64,000 nt of DNA, from assembly GCF_947172395.1 (NCBI RefSeq), contig NC_069090.1, positions 8,504,291 to 8,568,290 on the forward strand, given 5' to 3'. Source of the DNA: Bicyclus anynana (Eukaryota; Arthropoda; Insecta; Lepidoptera; Nymphalidae). How positions within the stretch are numbered: the stretch's first letter is position 1; each line of letters starts with the position of its first letter. The translations under genes were made by a program, and so were the position numbers. The notes beneath the pieces are model-generated. The model was given only the letters and a program-made list of their open reading frames with translations, ran no database searches and was not told the origin of the DNA. Shown here one piece after another: positions 1-12,249 of the stretch.

Positions 1-136
1 GTGCACTTTGTGAGGTTGTTAGGAGTAATCTCTAGACCTACTAAACCTATTTTAAAAGTTCTTCTACTAATAGAAAGCCACGTTATTTGTGAGTGTCATA
101 GGCTATATTTTACCCTCTTAATCCTACACACAGTAC

Positions 137-305
137 AGATAGCCCAGTGTTGGTAGACCCCCCACCAGGTGGCATGACGACATCAAGCGAGTCGCAGGGA
201 TTCGCTGGATGCAGGCTGCTCAGTATCGTGATGTTTGGAAGTCCCTACAAAAGGCCTATGTCATGCAGTGGACGTCCATCGGCCGATATGATGATGATGA
301 TATTT
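137..305 (+). mobile_element. RTE-type LINE 3' end inserted in a Helitron remnant
   Basis: It matches the last about 160 bases of the RTE family, from CAGTGTTGGTAGACCCCC to ATATGATGATGATGAT. Before it (55-125) and after it (306-335) are the two halves of one Helitron-like sequence (GGCTATATTTTA... and ...GGGGACTACGCAGGTG), so this is a young nested insertion. Confidence 0.75.
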
Positions 306-335
306 CTACAGCAACGGGGACTACGCAGGTGAAAT

Positions 336-1530
336 AAATAAAATTAGGAGTACTTAATGGTATTTGTATTACACATTATTGTATTAAACTATAAGTAAAT
401 GAGCGTTGCTGAATACAAATACATTGCGTGTATTATTTATATAATTACTCAGAACGTTGAATCAATATCGATAAAATCTGTGTGTTTACAAGGTTTATGT
501 GTGTTCGATGCGATAGATGGCGTAGCGACTGAATTTTAGAAGTATTTTACTTAGCTTAAGATTCTGTGTATCGCTCATTAGAAAATATACTCTAAAATTT
601 TACTTGTTGTAGAAATATCACCGTTATTAAAATTGACCTCTCGAACACATACCGATATTATTAAAATAAAAAAATATATGTTTATAACATTAAAATAATC
701 GTCTTGACTTAACTTTAATACAACGACGTCTGGTATTTATAGCCAAATACAGCCAAAAATACTCACCAAGTTGGTTCTTACTAGTAATTAGTTTAGACCA
801 CCCTAAGATTCTTTAAACTAGATTTTCTCATTTACATGTACGTGATGAATAGTGTCTAAACACTAAATTTAGATTTATTCCAAGGACTGTACCTTAAATT
901 ATTCTATGCAGGGAACTGACCCGAATTTAGGTGTAGTTCGGAACACGCTTAAGCCAAAATTGTCTGAATTCGGGATTTTCATCGGCGTTACAGCTTAATT
1001 CTAACCTTGTTGTGATGTGATTCCTTATATCCATTATATGACTGGCTCATTTGTAAACATTTTATTGATATTGTATTTTTATTTAAATGTGATAAAATAT
1101 GGGTTTACGAAATGAATTAAATATATTGTCTTTACGTGTAACTTTAAGCGTGTATATATACTGTATATTATATAATATTTTTAACAATACAAGCCTTAAA
1201 TTATTCAGATTTAAAATAAAGACGCCTTTAAAATTAAAAACGCAGATTTAAAATACAGAGGCCTTCGATTCCATTACTGCCCTTTGGATGATTGTCATAC
1301 ACAATTCCTTCTTCATGGGCAAAAGAAAATACTGGTTTTAAATAATGTGGCTAATATTCATAGCTTTAAAAATATCAAACAATACGTTTCAGTAAAGATC
1401 AATAACAGGCTTTTCTAGTTTGATTATGTCTGTGTTAGGGTTTACCACTTCTTGTGTTTAATTTTGGAATGGTCCGGAAAATAACAATTTCCGCTTTGAA
1501 ATAGCTCTACAACAGCTCTACGCCGTAACA
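336..1530. other. AT-rich DNA, nothing recognised
   Basis: No open frame with splice context and no repeat family that I recognise. Confidence 0.5.
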
Positions 1531-1613
1531 CCGTAGAGCGTGTCACTGCGTAGACAACCACTACGCCCAAGAACCGTAGCCCCGTAGAACGTGTCACTGC
1601 GTAGACAACCATT
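1531..1613. repeat. 51-bp tandem duplication
   Basis: CCGTAGAGCGTGTCACTGCG at 1531 and CCGTAGAACGTGTCACTGCG at 1582. Confidence 0.6.
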
Positions 1614-1639
1614 CTACTCTACGGACTTGGAATGGCGAC

Positions 1640-3754
1640 GCGCATTATACGCTATCACGAGTGATTGTTTTACAGTCTGATGGAGTGCAGCCTAAAATAA
1701 ACGCTAAATAAATAAACATTTTTTTTAAAATTGATACGAATAAAACGAGGGAAGCTTATTATGACAAATCAAACAAGCCCAAAACATTGGTTTTCTTATT
1801 TTTTAAATCCACTTTTGAAGCTTTTGTTAAATATACCTGCCTAATATAAAAACAACTCTCTTTTAAAAAGGTTTGAGCAACTATAATCCCAATTTATTAA
1901 TTATACTGAACATCATTCTAATGAATATTCTACACTTGGGAGTAATACACTGCCAAATTAGCCGCAATGTCTCATGCTATAAACATTCATGTACCACCGC
2001 TTACGTTGATTACCTTGCGCTCCAGTTTCGTTTCAAAAAGCTAAAGAAAACTTATACACTACTTAATTTTTACTAAAGATCCAGTAAGTATGTAATAGTT
2101 ATTTATGTCACTGTCATGTAACGAGGGCCAAGCAAGTGTGATATTCATAAATGATGCGAAGCCGAAATGCACAATAGGCAGTACAATGGCTGACAATTGC
2201 TAATTACGTGTAGTGGCATTAAATATTTTTTCTACGACTAGGTATTATAAAAGAAATAAAAGAATAACCAAAACTTGATAAATAAAATATAATTAGCGTT
2301 GGACATGGCCTCTTCGATTTTGTATCGACGTAGCTTTCTAGATTTAGACTCGGCGTGGCCTCCTACATTTTGTCTCTTATAAGAAGTCTGAATTTTTGTA
2401 GCCAAGAAGAAGATAAAGAAGAAGAAATATAAAAATAAATATAAGCTAATGCCATGGAACTATTTAAAAAAAAAACAATGTAGAACAATTTACCCGTGTG
2501 GTAAATGGTAATAAGCATTACCAAACGACCTGTAGGAATTATTAGCTCGTTAGTAATAGCTTTTTAATGTTTTTTAAAACGCGCTGTTAACGCGACGGCG
2601 CGCTTTTATCCTACAGAGCAGTTTGTTGTCGTTTGTATTGATACACACGCGCGTTAGCATCGCATTTGTATCGCTACAAATGGGTGTCGAAGGCGCGTTT
2701 AAAAAACGTGGTGTTTTTTTTTTGTAGCGTATCGCTTAGCATTTAAAGAATTACAATTTAAAATACAACCCTTACATAGTCATATGGAAATGAAAATGGA
2801 AATTCATTTTCATGAAAAATGCAAAACTTTATCCTGAAATGTGTTACATGCCAGTTCATGTGTCCTGGGCTGTGACTGCCTCCGTTAGTGATATATTACT
2901 GCGCGATAAGTGAGAAGCTGCGGAAAGGAAAGATCGTAGGGATTAGGAGAGCATTTCGTTGCATGGTTCACCGAAACACAATTTTTACAGATTATAATTT
3001 TTAAGGGGTTTCTCTTTTCTACTGTATTTTTCAAAGTTTATATTTAAGTTACGGAACATAGGTTTTAATTTTTTGTGAACACTTCGTTATTGGCTATAAA
3101 TAGATAATCTTTTTTGGTCTTGAAAAAATATCCTAATTTTACATAGTAAATTAATTATATTACACTCGTAAAATAGTTTTAACTATGAAAGTTTTGTTAA
3201 CCTTTCTAACGTTTTTCAAACAAAGATGTGACGTGAAAATATAAATTTAAAAAATATTGATTTAAACTAACGTATGTGGTATAAAGTGATATTTTTTGTA
3301 TGAATTAAAAATTTCAGAAAAAAAGAGGTTATAATAATGTATTAATTAATATTTTTCTGTATCAAACCTTAATGATAATTTAACATAACAATGGTTTATA
3401 TTCTATTTGAAACAATTTTCAGATACATTAGACTTCCGAAGTGCGTTAGGTATTTTCAGGACGATGATAATTAAGAGAAGTGGTCCTTTGTGACCGAGAT
3501 ATTCGTATTACCGCCATGCTCATGACTGACGGCAGACAGTATTGCTGTGTTTCGGTTTATAGGGTATAACTGACGAAACTACCGAATTTTACATGTACCT
3601 CTGCACATAAGGCTTAAATACTATGCTTCATGTTGACGGACGCGTTGTAGGATGTTTCTAGTACATAGCGAGGCGCTGTATTTATACAAGTTTTTTTACC
3701 AGATGCATCTGTTTCAGTGAATATTATAACTTACCAATGCATATTTGAACAAAT
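1640..3754. other. AT-rich DNA, one possible small TIR element only
   Basis: Apart from 2569-2708 I see no feature. Confidence 0.5.
2569..2708. mobile_element. Possible small TIR element
   Basis: GTTTTTTAAAACGCGC at 2569 and GCGCGTTTAAAAAAC ending 2707, with a GC-rich centre containing ACACACGCGCGTTAGC. Confidence 0.4.
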
Positions 3755-4053
3755 CTACGACCGCGTGATACAGTGGGTTAAGAACTTGCTTCCTGCATCT
3801 ACGGTCGTGGGTTCGATTTCCACAACTGGAAAAAAAAATTGATGTTTTCCAGTGGGTGTATTTTCCAGTTTGTATATTATATACGAGTAAGTATTTATGT
3901 GTCCACCAGGTGGCCTGACGACACCAAGCGAGTCGCAGGTATTCACTGGATGCAGGTGGCTCAGTATCGTGATGTTTGGAAGTCCCTACAAAAGGCCTAT
4001 GTCCTGCAGTGGACGTCCATCGGCTGACATGATGATGATGATTATGATGATGA
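3755..4053 (+). mobile_element. Composite: tRNA-like SINE head joined to an RTE 3' tail
   Basis: 3755-3840 reads like a tRNA-derived SINE head: A-box-like TGATACAGTGG and B-box GGTTCGATTTCC, ending CACAACTGGAAAAAAAA. At 3897 it changes to the RTE 3' end (CCACCAGGTGGCCTGACGAC) and runs to a GATGATGATGATT tail. This could be a SINE that carries the RTE tail for mobilisation, or an RTE fragment inserted beside a SINE. A Helitron follows at once. Confidence 0.6.
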
Positions 4054-4070
4054 AGTTTATATGTAGTAGT

Positions 4071-4219
4071 AGCAGACGCCACGCGGTTCGAATGGCTTGA
4101 TTTTTACGGGGATAGCGTAGCTTTTTAACAGTAAAAAAAAATCACATCTGTTGAGTAGTTTCAAAACCTATTCGATGCGAACAAACAATCAAATCTCCTC
4201 TCTATAATATTAGTATAGA
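4071..4219 (-). mobile_element. Helitron-like element, family H1, minus
   Basis: AGCAGACGCCACGCGGTTCG to ATAATATTAGTATAGA, i.e. minus-strand 5' TCTATACTAATATTAT. Internal loss. It sits on the RTE GAT tail. Confidence 0.7.
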
Positions 4220-4266
4220 TTACTAATGCTCTTTGTTATTTTGCAGTAGTATTTCTTGCTTTTTTC

Positions 4267-4635
4267 CTACTAATATTATAAACGCGAAAGTTTGTTTGGA
4301 TGTTTGTTACTCTTTACCGCCGCTACAACTAAAGCGATTTGGCTGAAATTTGGAATAGAAATAGATTTCACTCTGGATTAACACATAGGCTAATTTTTTC
4401 CCCGAAAAAATCCATGGTTTCCCGAAATTTGCGAAAACTGATGATTTTAATGATATGAATGTTTGTTACTCTTTCAGGCCTCGACGACTGAACCGAATTA
4501 GCTGAAATTTAATATTGAGATATATTGCAGCATGGATTAACATATAGGCTACTTTTTGTCTCGGAAACATCCATGGTTCTCGAGAGATTTGTGAAAAACT
4601 AAATTCCACGCGGACGAAGTCGCGGGCGTCCGCTG
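4267..4635 (+). mobile_element. Helitron-like element, family H2, dimeric form
   Basis: Begins CTACTAATATTATAAACGCG and ends GAAGTCGCGGGCGTCCGCTGG. Internally the unit TTTGTTACTCTTT...CCATGGTTTCCCGAAATT is repeated once (second copy from about 4458), giving about 370 bp against about 200 bp for single forms. Confidence 0.75.
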
Positions 4636-4706
4636 GTAATTTTATATTCTATTATTTCTTGTAGTTCGGTAAAATGAGTTAGTCAACTGTAATGTCTCCC
4701 TGGTTC

Positions 4707-4998
4707 ATCATCATCAACCCATATTCGGCTCACTGTTGAACTCGAGTCTCCTCTTAAAATGAGAGGGGTTAGGCCAATACTCCACCAGGCTGGCCCAATG
4801 CGGATTGGCAGAAATTCTCTGGTATGCAGGTTTCCTCACGATATTTTTCCTTCACCGTTTGAGACACGTGATATTTATTTTTTTAAGATTTTACACACAA
4901 AGTTGGAGGTGCATGCCCCGGACCGGATTCGAACCCACATCCTCCGGAATCGGATGCAGAGGTCATATCCACTGGGCTATCACGGCTTCCCGGTTAGT
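4707..4998 (-). mobile_element. SINE family 1 (tRNA-derived), minus
   Basis: On the minus strand: tRNA-like head with A-box TAGCCCAGTGG and B-box GGTTCGAATCC, body with ATATCACGTGTCTCAAACGG and CTCTCATTTTAAGAGGAGAC, and a GATGATGATGA tail. Near full length. Confidence 0.88.
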
Positions 4999-5244
4999 TT
5001 CTATAAATAAATAAATGACCCAAACCATCGTGGATAAAAATTGTAGCCCTTAATTCAAAAATTCCCTTGTGGGATCACACGTCTCGTGGCGGATGTCAAC
5101 TTCCGTTAGTGATATATTACGGGGAGATAAATAGGGAAGTGCGGGTAAAAGGGATCATTGGAGAGCGATCCCTTCATGTACTTAGCTTAGAAATGTGTCC
5201 ATTGATGTAGAGGCTCGATAGATCATGGAATGAAGTCAGTAGTT

Positions 5245-5556
5245 AGTTAGTTATCAACCCATATTTGGATCACTGCTGAGTTCGAGTCTCCTCTCAGAAT
5301 GAGAGGGGTTAGGCCAAATAGTCCACCACGCTGGCCCAATGCGGATTGGCAGACTTCACACACGCAGAGAATGAAGAAATTTCTCTGGTATACAGGTTTC
5401 CTCACGATGTTTTCCTTCATCGTTTGCGACACGTGATATTTAATTTCTTAAAATGCACACAACTGAAAAGTTGGAAGTGCATGCCCCAGACCGAATTCGA
5501 ACCCACACCCTCCGAAAACGGAGGCAGAGGTCACATCCTCTGGGTTATCACGGCTC
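5245..5556 (-). mobile_element. SINE family 1, minus
   Basis: Near-complete copy, from GTTGATAACTAAC tail side to the head GAGAGCCGTGATAACCC. About 250 bp from the copy at 4707-4998 and in the same direction. Confidence 0.88.
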
Positions 5557-5936
5557 TCACGACGGACTCCTATCTCTTTAGACGGCTTATTTTCTTCAAA
5601 ATTCCATGCTTTGCCACTGCTGAGCGGTTAATATAACCTACTATTTTAATTAACTACTATTGAATCTTATTATTTAAAAAATCTCCTTCTTAACACCTCC
5701 GATACTATATGGGATAAAAGTAGCTACGTACGTGTCTTATTTGCGGTGGAGCTGAAAAATAAACAGATTCTATATAGTAAAGTATTTATAAGTTCGGGTT
5801 TCGTGAGTCACCGTAGACGAAGTACCCCACTGAAACAATTAAAATTTATAGATAAGTTAAACAGTCGAAACGACCTCGTGACGCCACAATAAAAGTTTTA
5901 GTGTGTGGTCAAAAACGTCCCATACCTACCATATGC

Positions 5937-6028
5937 AACCTTAGAGCGAGGGAACGACGCATGACGTCATCTTTTTTCGAGTATACAGCCCGCTCCATCG
6001 AATTATAAGACGTTGTCACGTCAAAAAT
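5937..6028. repeat. Repeat, inverted partner at 7995-8087
   Basis: GAGGGAACGACGCATGACGT and CGTTGTCACGTCAAAAA; about 90 bp, about 85 percent identical to the partner. Confidence 0.65.
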
Positions 6029-6404
6029 CAAGATGGCTAGCTAAATGTATTGTAAAGTCACATTGAAACAAAATAAGGATTATTGTCGCTGTCAACGCAT
6101 AACTTGTCAATAAAAAAAAGATATCATCCAATTGGGAAAAGATTATTGTTCTATAAAAGAAAATATGATAGCACTAACCCACTGTAAGATCTCTGAGCCA
6201 CCCAACTTGATTAATCCCCTTGATTTCTATAAAACCGCGCTCACTATCAATACGGAGTAAAGAGGAAAGTAGTGATTTTCCTTTTGAAGATAGTTTCCTT
6301 TGACTTATATCCAATAAGGATTAGCCTGATACTCAACTGAAATAATAAATTATGACATTAAGTAGGGCACAAATTCGATCCTTATGTTTATATTCCGCGA
6401 ATTC

Positions 6405-6635
6405 TTATAAGCTTTTATTTAACTTGCTTATAAGCTTTTATTTAACTTGGTAGTATCTATGGGCTGAGTGTCTGCGGTGACCAGACATACCTAGTTTAGG
6501 GTAGGGGTAGGGTAGGGTAGGGGTAGAGTAGGGGAATGGTAGGAGTAGGGGTAGGGGTAGGGGTAGGGTAGGTGTAGTTGAATATTTACATCGAGTTTCA
6601 CGCGGACGAAGTCGCGGGCGTCCGCTATTAAATTA
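6405..6635 (+). repeat. Helitron-like 3' end preceded by a G-rich (GGGTA)n tract
   Basis: TTATAAGCTTTTATTTAACTTG occurs twice at 6408-6448. A tract of GTAGGG and GGGGTA units runs about 6494-6580, then CACGCGGACGAAGTCGCGGG ends the Helitron at about 6630. The same AAGCTTTTATTTAACTTGC start is at 25401. Confidence 0.65.
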
Positions 6636-7088
6636 ATAATAATCTATGGAAAGAATCCTACTGATATTATAATTATTGTAAGAGTATATTTGAGAGAGAA
6701 AAAAACAAACATTCAAAATGTTTTTAACAAACATAATTTGACGCAACCATAGTTTATTTCCTATTAATCTTGATATGTTTTCTGTTTTTGCCCACTTACA
6801 TGTTAAAAACAGTTTGAATTTCTAGTTTGATTATACGATATAATAATAGAGATATAGGCATTTACTACAATAAAATTAAACTTCGCATACAATGTCACGG
6901 GCGACTGCTAGTATTCAATAATTTTAATTAGGCCAGCTTGGCCTGGATGCACCAGATGTTTAAGGGTTATGGTAATGATTTGAGTTCCGCCGGTTTGAAA
7001 AATTAAGGAAAGCGTCTTTGAAGTCAAAATTATACTAAATCGTGTTGAAGTTGTGCTTAGATTTATTGTGTGTCCCGTCCAGAATTTA

Positions 7089-7176
7089 AATTAATATATA
7101 TTATATTTAACAATATTGCTTATATCGACTTGGCAAGCGCTCTAAGCAATATTGTTGAATATAATATGTATTAATT
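7089..7176. repeat. 34-bp hairpin, 20-base loop
   Basis: Arms 7089-7122 and 7143-7176, 32 of 34 pairs, AT-rich (TATTTAACAATATTGCTTA). Confidence 0.8.
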
Positions 7177-7994
7177 GTAACATACGAGTACACTGTGTAT
7201 TCATGCGATGGCCAAGTCAATCTATTTATTTAAAATATAAAAGATTTTTAATATTGATATGGTCACTGTAAGATGTTGTTATGTTAGCTAATTACGTAAT
7301 AACTTAAAACAGAAGATCCTTTAATTACGGACAGAATAAGGTAATCGACTTGATATTACATGGATCTCACAACTTTTTGCGGTAGAATAACTGATTGCGA
7401 GAATTGCTACATTTTACAAGTGTTGTTTTTTATGGTATTGTTTTTACATCTAAAGTTAAATAATGTATATGAAATGTGCTAGTTAGCTATAATTATCAAC
7501 ATCTATATTATATTATATGTACATAATTGTACTAATATTATAAAGGCGAAAGTGTAACTGTACTCTAAAATAAGACGAGCACTTTATTACCAGAGTTATA
7601 TTTATTAAACTGTTTTATTTAACTACATCAAATACTTTAACTTTAGTTTTAACTACATAAAATACTTTAACTTGAACACTTGTCCCAGACGACAGTCAAT
7701 ACTCAACTAACCAATCACAACTCACCGCTTTTGGCGGGAACTAATAGCGATGCAGCAAGATATCAAGTGAACTGTGACGGTGTTGCCAATTTAACTTAAG
7801 TATTTTTAATCTATGTTAATCTTATTATAATTGTTATTTCACGTATACAATACATTTAAATTTCACAGTTTATAATTAACCTAATAATCTATTTATTAAA
7901 AACATGTAAATTGAAATAAGCCGGCGTCGTTGGAACGCAGCGACAACAAACTATTCATCTCTCATTCAAATTCTCAAAAAAAATATGAAAATAG

Positions 7995-8087
7995 TTTTTG
8001 ACGTGACAACCTCTTATAATTCGATAAAGCCAGATGGAAACTCGGAAAAAGATGACGTCATGCGTCGTTCCCTCGGTCTAGGGTTGC
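7995..8087. repeat. Repeat, inverted partner of 5937-6028
   Basis: TTTTTGACGTGACAAC and GACGTCATGCGTCGTTCCCT. The 2 kb between the pair contains unrelated repeats. Confidence 0.65.
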
Positions 8088-9249
8088 CAACTTTTTTTAC
8101 TAGAAATGAAGTATATTCTGGTCTGTGAAGATTAACAGTATTTTAGAAAAACGAACATAATCTTTTGAAAAATGCAACCATTCCATCAGTATTTTCTTAT
8201 GACGTTGTCACGTTCAACTATCGTCAGTAAACCGAATTTACAGACAACCGATTTTTTTCTATCTAGTAGAACGATAATAAACTATTTAAGACCATTTAAC
8301 AAGAGTGTCAACTAGCCTATTGTATTTATTTTTTTAAATAAGGATTATAACAAAAAATGGGTCACTATTCTTTTCAGACAGCCGATTAAACCGTATTTGA
8401 CATGACGCCAAGTCATCTAGTTCGAGCTTCATTAGGTTGAATAGCCAAGGCCTTTTTATAGGCTATGCCTTTTAAATGCAAATGAAAGAGGGATATCTCC
8501 TTCAGTTGGTCATGTCATGGTGGCGAGAAAGTTATCTAACCGACTTAGGAGATAAGAGATGTTTAGAAGGTCAAGATCCGCTTTGTTCTGCTACTTGTGC
8601 GTTTAAAGATTTGTAATGCAAGATTTTCATTTCCTTTTTTTTTGCTGTAGGCCGAGTGACGTTGCGTGTGTTCTCGCCGTCTAGTGCCGATTTAAAAAAA
8701 ACTGTAGGTACTTATCTTGACTTTCAATAAGTTGTAATATGTAAATCAGTAGCATTTAATAAAATATTTTAATTTTAAGTAATTGTTACTGTAATGTACA
8801 CGCACACACTGGTGATTTACCTAATTACTGACTTGATCACTCACTTAATTATTTTCACTTAATTAAATACTGTATCTACTTAGTACCCTATTGCTATCGC
8901 TGTAATACTGGAATGAGCCCCACTGTCATGAGAGGCTTGTATGTATAGACTAGTCACTGCAATAGTTGGTATATTGACATAGTGTTCGTCACGTGTCACA
9001 GACTGTATCCGGCTGTCAGAATATTGATAACATCCGGTATCAATACTGAATTCTTTCATGTCAACAGTCTGCAGGCTATTGACATGCAGTCCTATATACT
9101 ACACTTACTATTTGCATAAATATCACTTTTGCAGTGATTTTGTAGGCACGTAACATATATATAGTAGAAAATCTATGACTAATTGACGTTCCGAAAGTGC
9201 TTGTAAGTTGAAATAAACAAATCTTTATTTTGAATTTTGACTTTGACTT

Positions 9250-10089
9250 TATAAATGACACTAATTTGGACATTGTATGGAGTTCATTCATCAAATTTTG
9301 GCCCAGCAATGTATGCCTCCTTCAGCACAAAAACTAGGTAACACAAAAAGAGATATGGCTATCTCTAGTATTAAATATCGTCGCATGTAGTAATATTGTT
9401 GATAATGACGCAAAAATAATTAGTCAAAACCTTATAATTAAAGTAACGAGGGTTCCAAACGCGGCTTGTTTCGAGAAGACCCCACAAAAAACTCAGCCAG
9501 GTCTTTTCTTTACATTTCTTTCTATACATGTAGGTAGATAATATCAGTTTTAGATTGGCTTAATTTAAATTTGATTGACAGATGCACAATAAAGATAGAT
9601 AGATAAGATTTATTTACATTATCTTTGGTGCAAATAAAGTAAGAAAGCTTTCTGTTTCTTACTTCGTAATAAATGAACGAGTTCACAAATTAACACTTTT
9701 TTTTGTATTTATCTTTCGTCGTTTCACTTCGTAGGAATAAAAGAGTTTTAATGAAATTATCTAGGCTTAAATAAAATCCTCTTAGACGGAGATTTACACT
9801 TTGTTTTACCATGATGCCGTCGCTAATCCGTTTTAAACAAGAAAAAATGCCACAAAGCATATAATTAGGTAGATAACTTCCTGTTGGTTTACTGGTTAGC
9901 CCATCATTAGTTTCTGGATTCGAGTCTTGTTCAGCGTTTCTTTCTTCCAAGAAATTCTCAGTACAAGTTCCAATAGCCTTGTTGGCAAGGTAATTGTTTT
10001 AACTTTCGGTCAGTTTTTAATATCCTCGTAATATACTGGCTTCACCTGCATAGTTCCCGTTGCCGTAGGAATACGGGAATAAAATATAG
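9250..10089. other. No recognised gene
   Basis: A minus-strand LINE-tail fragment at 9445-9500 and weak Helitron-like sequence after 10040. Confidence 0.4.
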
Positions 10090-10700
10090 CATATGTTACT
10101 CGGCGAAGATGTAGCTTTATAATGACGAAGAATTATGAAAATCAGTCGAGTAGTTTTTAAGTTAAATCGTTATTCATAAAAACAAACAAATTAATCAAAG
10201 CTCTTTTATAATATTAGTTTACTTTTGTTATAATAGGTAAAATAAAATATAATATTGTAAGATAAAATCGAAAATATTTTAGACTAGCGAACAGCTGCAA
10301 ATACGGGAGTAAAATATAGCTTACTAGCTGACGCCGCGCGGTTTCACCCGCGTGGTTCCCGTTCCCGTAGGAATACAGGGATAATATATATATCTAACAC
10401 TGAAAGAATTTTTCAAATCGGACCAGTAGTTCCAGAGATTAGCGCGTTCAATCAAACAAACAAACAAACAAACAAACTCTTCAGCTTTATTATATTAGTA
10501 TAGATGTTACTCGGCGAAGATGTAGCTTTCTAATGACGAAGAATTATGAAAATGAGTCGAGTAGTTTTAAGTTAAATCGTAATTCATAAAAACAAACAAA
10601 TTAATCAAAGCTCTTCATAATAATAGTTTACTTTTATTATAATAAATAAAATAAACTTTTGTAAGATTAAATCGAAAATACTTTAGACTAGCAAACAGCC
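10090..10700. repeat. About 200-bp direct duplication split by a Helitron
   Basis: 10090-10323 and 10505-10700 share GTTACTCGGCGAAGATGTAG, AAACAAACAAATTAATCAAA and TTTAGACTAGCRAACAGC in order at about 90 percent identity. Both are Helitron-variant material. Confidence 0.75.
10324..10504 (-). mobile_element. Helitron-like element, H1, complete, with a clean A/T target
   Basis: Minus-strand element starting TCTATACTAATATAATAAAG and ending GGCGTCAGCTAG, flanked by host A at 10323 and T at 10505 with no target duplication, exactly the Helitron pattern. It splits a duplicated segment (10090-10323 and 10505-10700). Confidence 0.82.
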
Positions 10701-11234
10701 GCAACTTCAACGGCGTGAAATCAGTTTTTGAAAACCAGAAAATTTTATGGCTACTGCGGTATTTGTGTAATACAGAATTTCATGGACGTAGTCACGTGCA
10801 TCCGCTAGTAGATAATGACATTCAATAGGTAATTGTTCCTTTTTCAAATTCATCCAACGCTCTCGTTAGCGGACGAGATCTACCATTACGGGAGTTCATT
10901 AATTACCCATCAAAAGAAAAAAAAATCGGAAACTTCGTCTTGCCTTAATTTTTCGTTTCCGCGAATTCTTATCCCGAAAATTTGTTTAATTAACCTTTTT
11001 TTTCTTACAAACCAAGTAATTAATGTGACCAAAACTTCAATTTAGACATAGATGATTTTACGTTACGGTCTGTTATGTAAGCGAGTCTTACGTAAATGTG
11101 GTTTGTAGGTTTAGGTATTCTGCAGGGAGTTAATTAGGATTGCAGTGCGATGCCACGCTTTGAGGTGAGGCTTATTCCGTAGTTTCTCTTTTCAGGTGTT
11201 GTATTAATTATTATCATCGTGGAGCTATTGGACA
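10701..11234. other. Nothing recognised
   Basis: AT-rich, open stretches look random. Confidence 0.45.
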
Positions 11235-11614
11235 CTAGAAGACGCCCGCGACTTCGTCCGCGTGGAATTTAGTTTTCCACAAATCCCTCGGGAACCGGGA
11301 TAAAAACTAGCCTATGTGTTAATCCAGGCTATAATATATCTCAATACCAAATTTCAGCTAATTCGGTTCAGTAGTCGAGGCGTGAAAGTGTAACAAACAT
11401 TCATATCATCTAAATCAATCAGTTTTCGCAAATCTCGGGAAACCATGTTTTTTTTCGGGATAAAAAGTAGCATATGTGTTAATCCATAGTAAAATCTATT
11501 TCCATTCTAAATTTCAGCCAAATCACTTCAGTAGTAGCGTCGTTAAAGAGTGACAAACATCCAAACATACATCCAAACATCCATACAAATTTTCGCGTTT
11601 ATAATATTAGTAGG
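11235..11614 (-). mobile_element. Helitron-like element, H2, dimeric form, minus
   Basis: CTAGAAGACGCCCGCGACTT to TTATAATATTAGTAGGAA. It contains the same internal duplication as 4267-4635, so the dimer was copied as such. Confidence 0.75.
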
Positions 11615-11825
11615 AAGTTGAAGCTTCTTCTGTTAACTACCTACTTCTTAGGCTGGGCATGTTTATTCGTTCATCTTTAGATAGTTTTCATAGTCCATTT
11701 CTATGTACCACCATTTCTTTTAGGGCAGGTAATATGTAGCTTATCACCACCGAGCACCAAATAGGTTAACGGGCGGTGGTAAGGCTGTGTAACGAACATT
11801 GTTACTTTTTATTTAAAAGTGATTT

Positions 11826-11910
11826 GACGACCTCCGTGGCGCAGTGGTACGCGTGGTGGATATACTAGACGGAGGCCGTGGGATCAATCTCCGGTTAGTT
11901 CACCAGCACC
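11826..11910 (+). mobile_element. SINE family 2 head only
   Basis: TGACGACCTCCGTGGCGCAG with a 2-3 base change before the B-box-like GGGATCAATCTCC. The body is absent. Confidence 0.75.
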
Positions 11911-12249
11911 GCAGAAAATAAATAATGCCTTGAACCGACGAATTCACATATTTTCCGAGGCACGAGGATGCCCAGGACACTTTTATGTTTGTATCAGGAA
12001 AAAAATTAAACAACCATTAGTATGAAAAGATAATTTAATAAGTCTTACAACAGTGCATCGGCTTAAACTGTAACTTAAACTACAACTCGTGCGGATTAGC
12101 TTGACACCTGGCTCGAATGATGTTTTTACTGGTGTGTACGGATGTGTTTGGTAGCCAAGTGGTAGCCAGGTAGCCAGGTGGTAGCAAGGTAGCCAGGTCT
12201 TACTTCACACGAATACTAATTTGTTTTTGGAGACTAAATACTATAATAA

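Larger units (their letters stand above)
6636..9170. other. AT-rich DNA with one hairpin and one inverted repeat
   Basis: Contains 7089-7176, 7995-8087 and a lone Helitron-like 5' end at 7530-7560. Otherwise nothing recognised. Confidence 0.45.

Noticed and set aside
6494..6580. Interstitial telomere repeat
   Set aside because: Units are GGGTA/GGGGTA, not TTAGG, and irregular.
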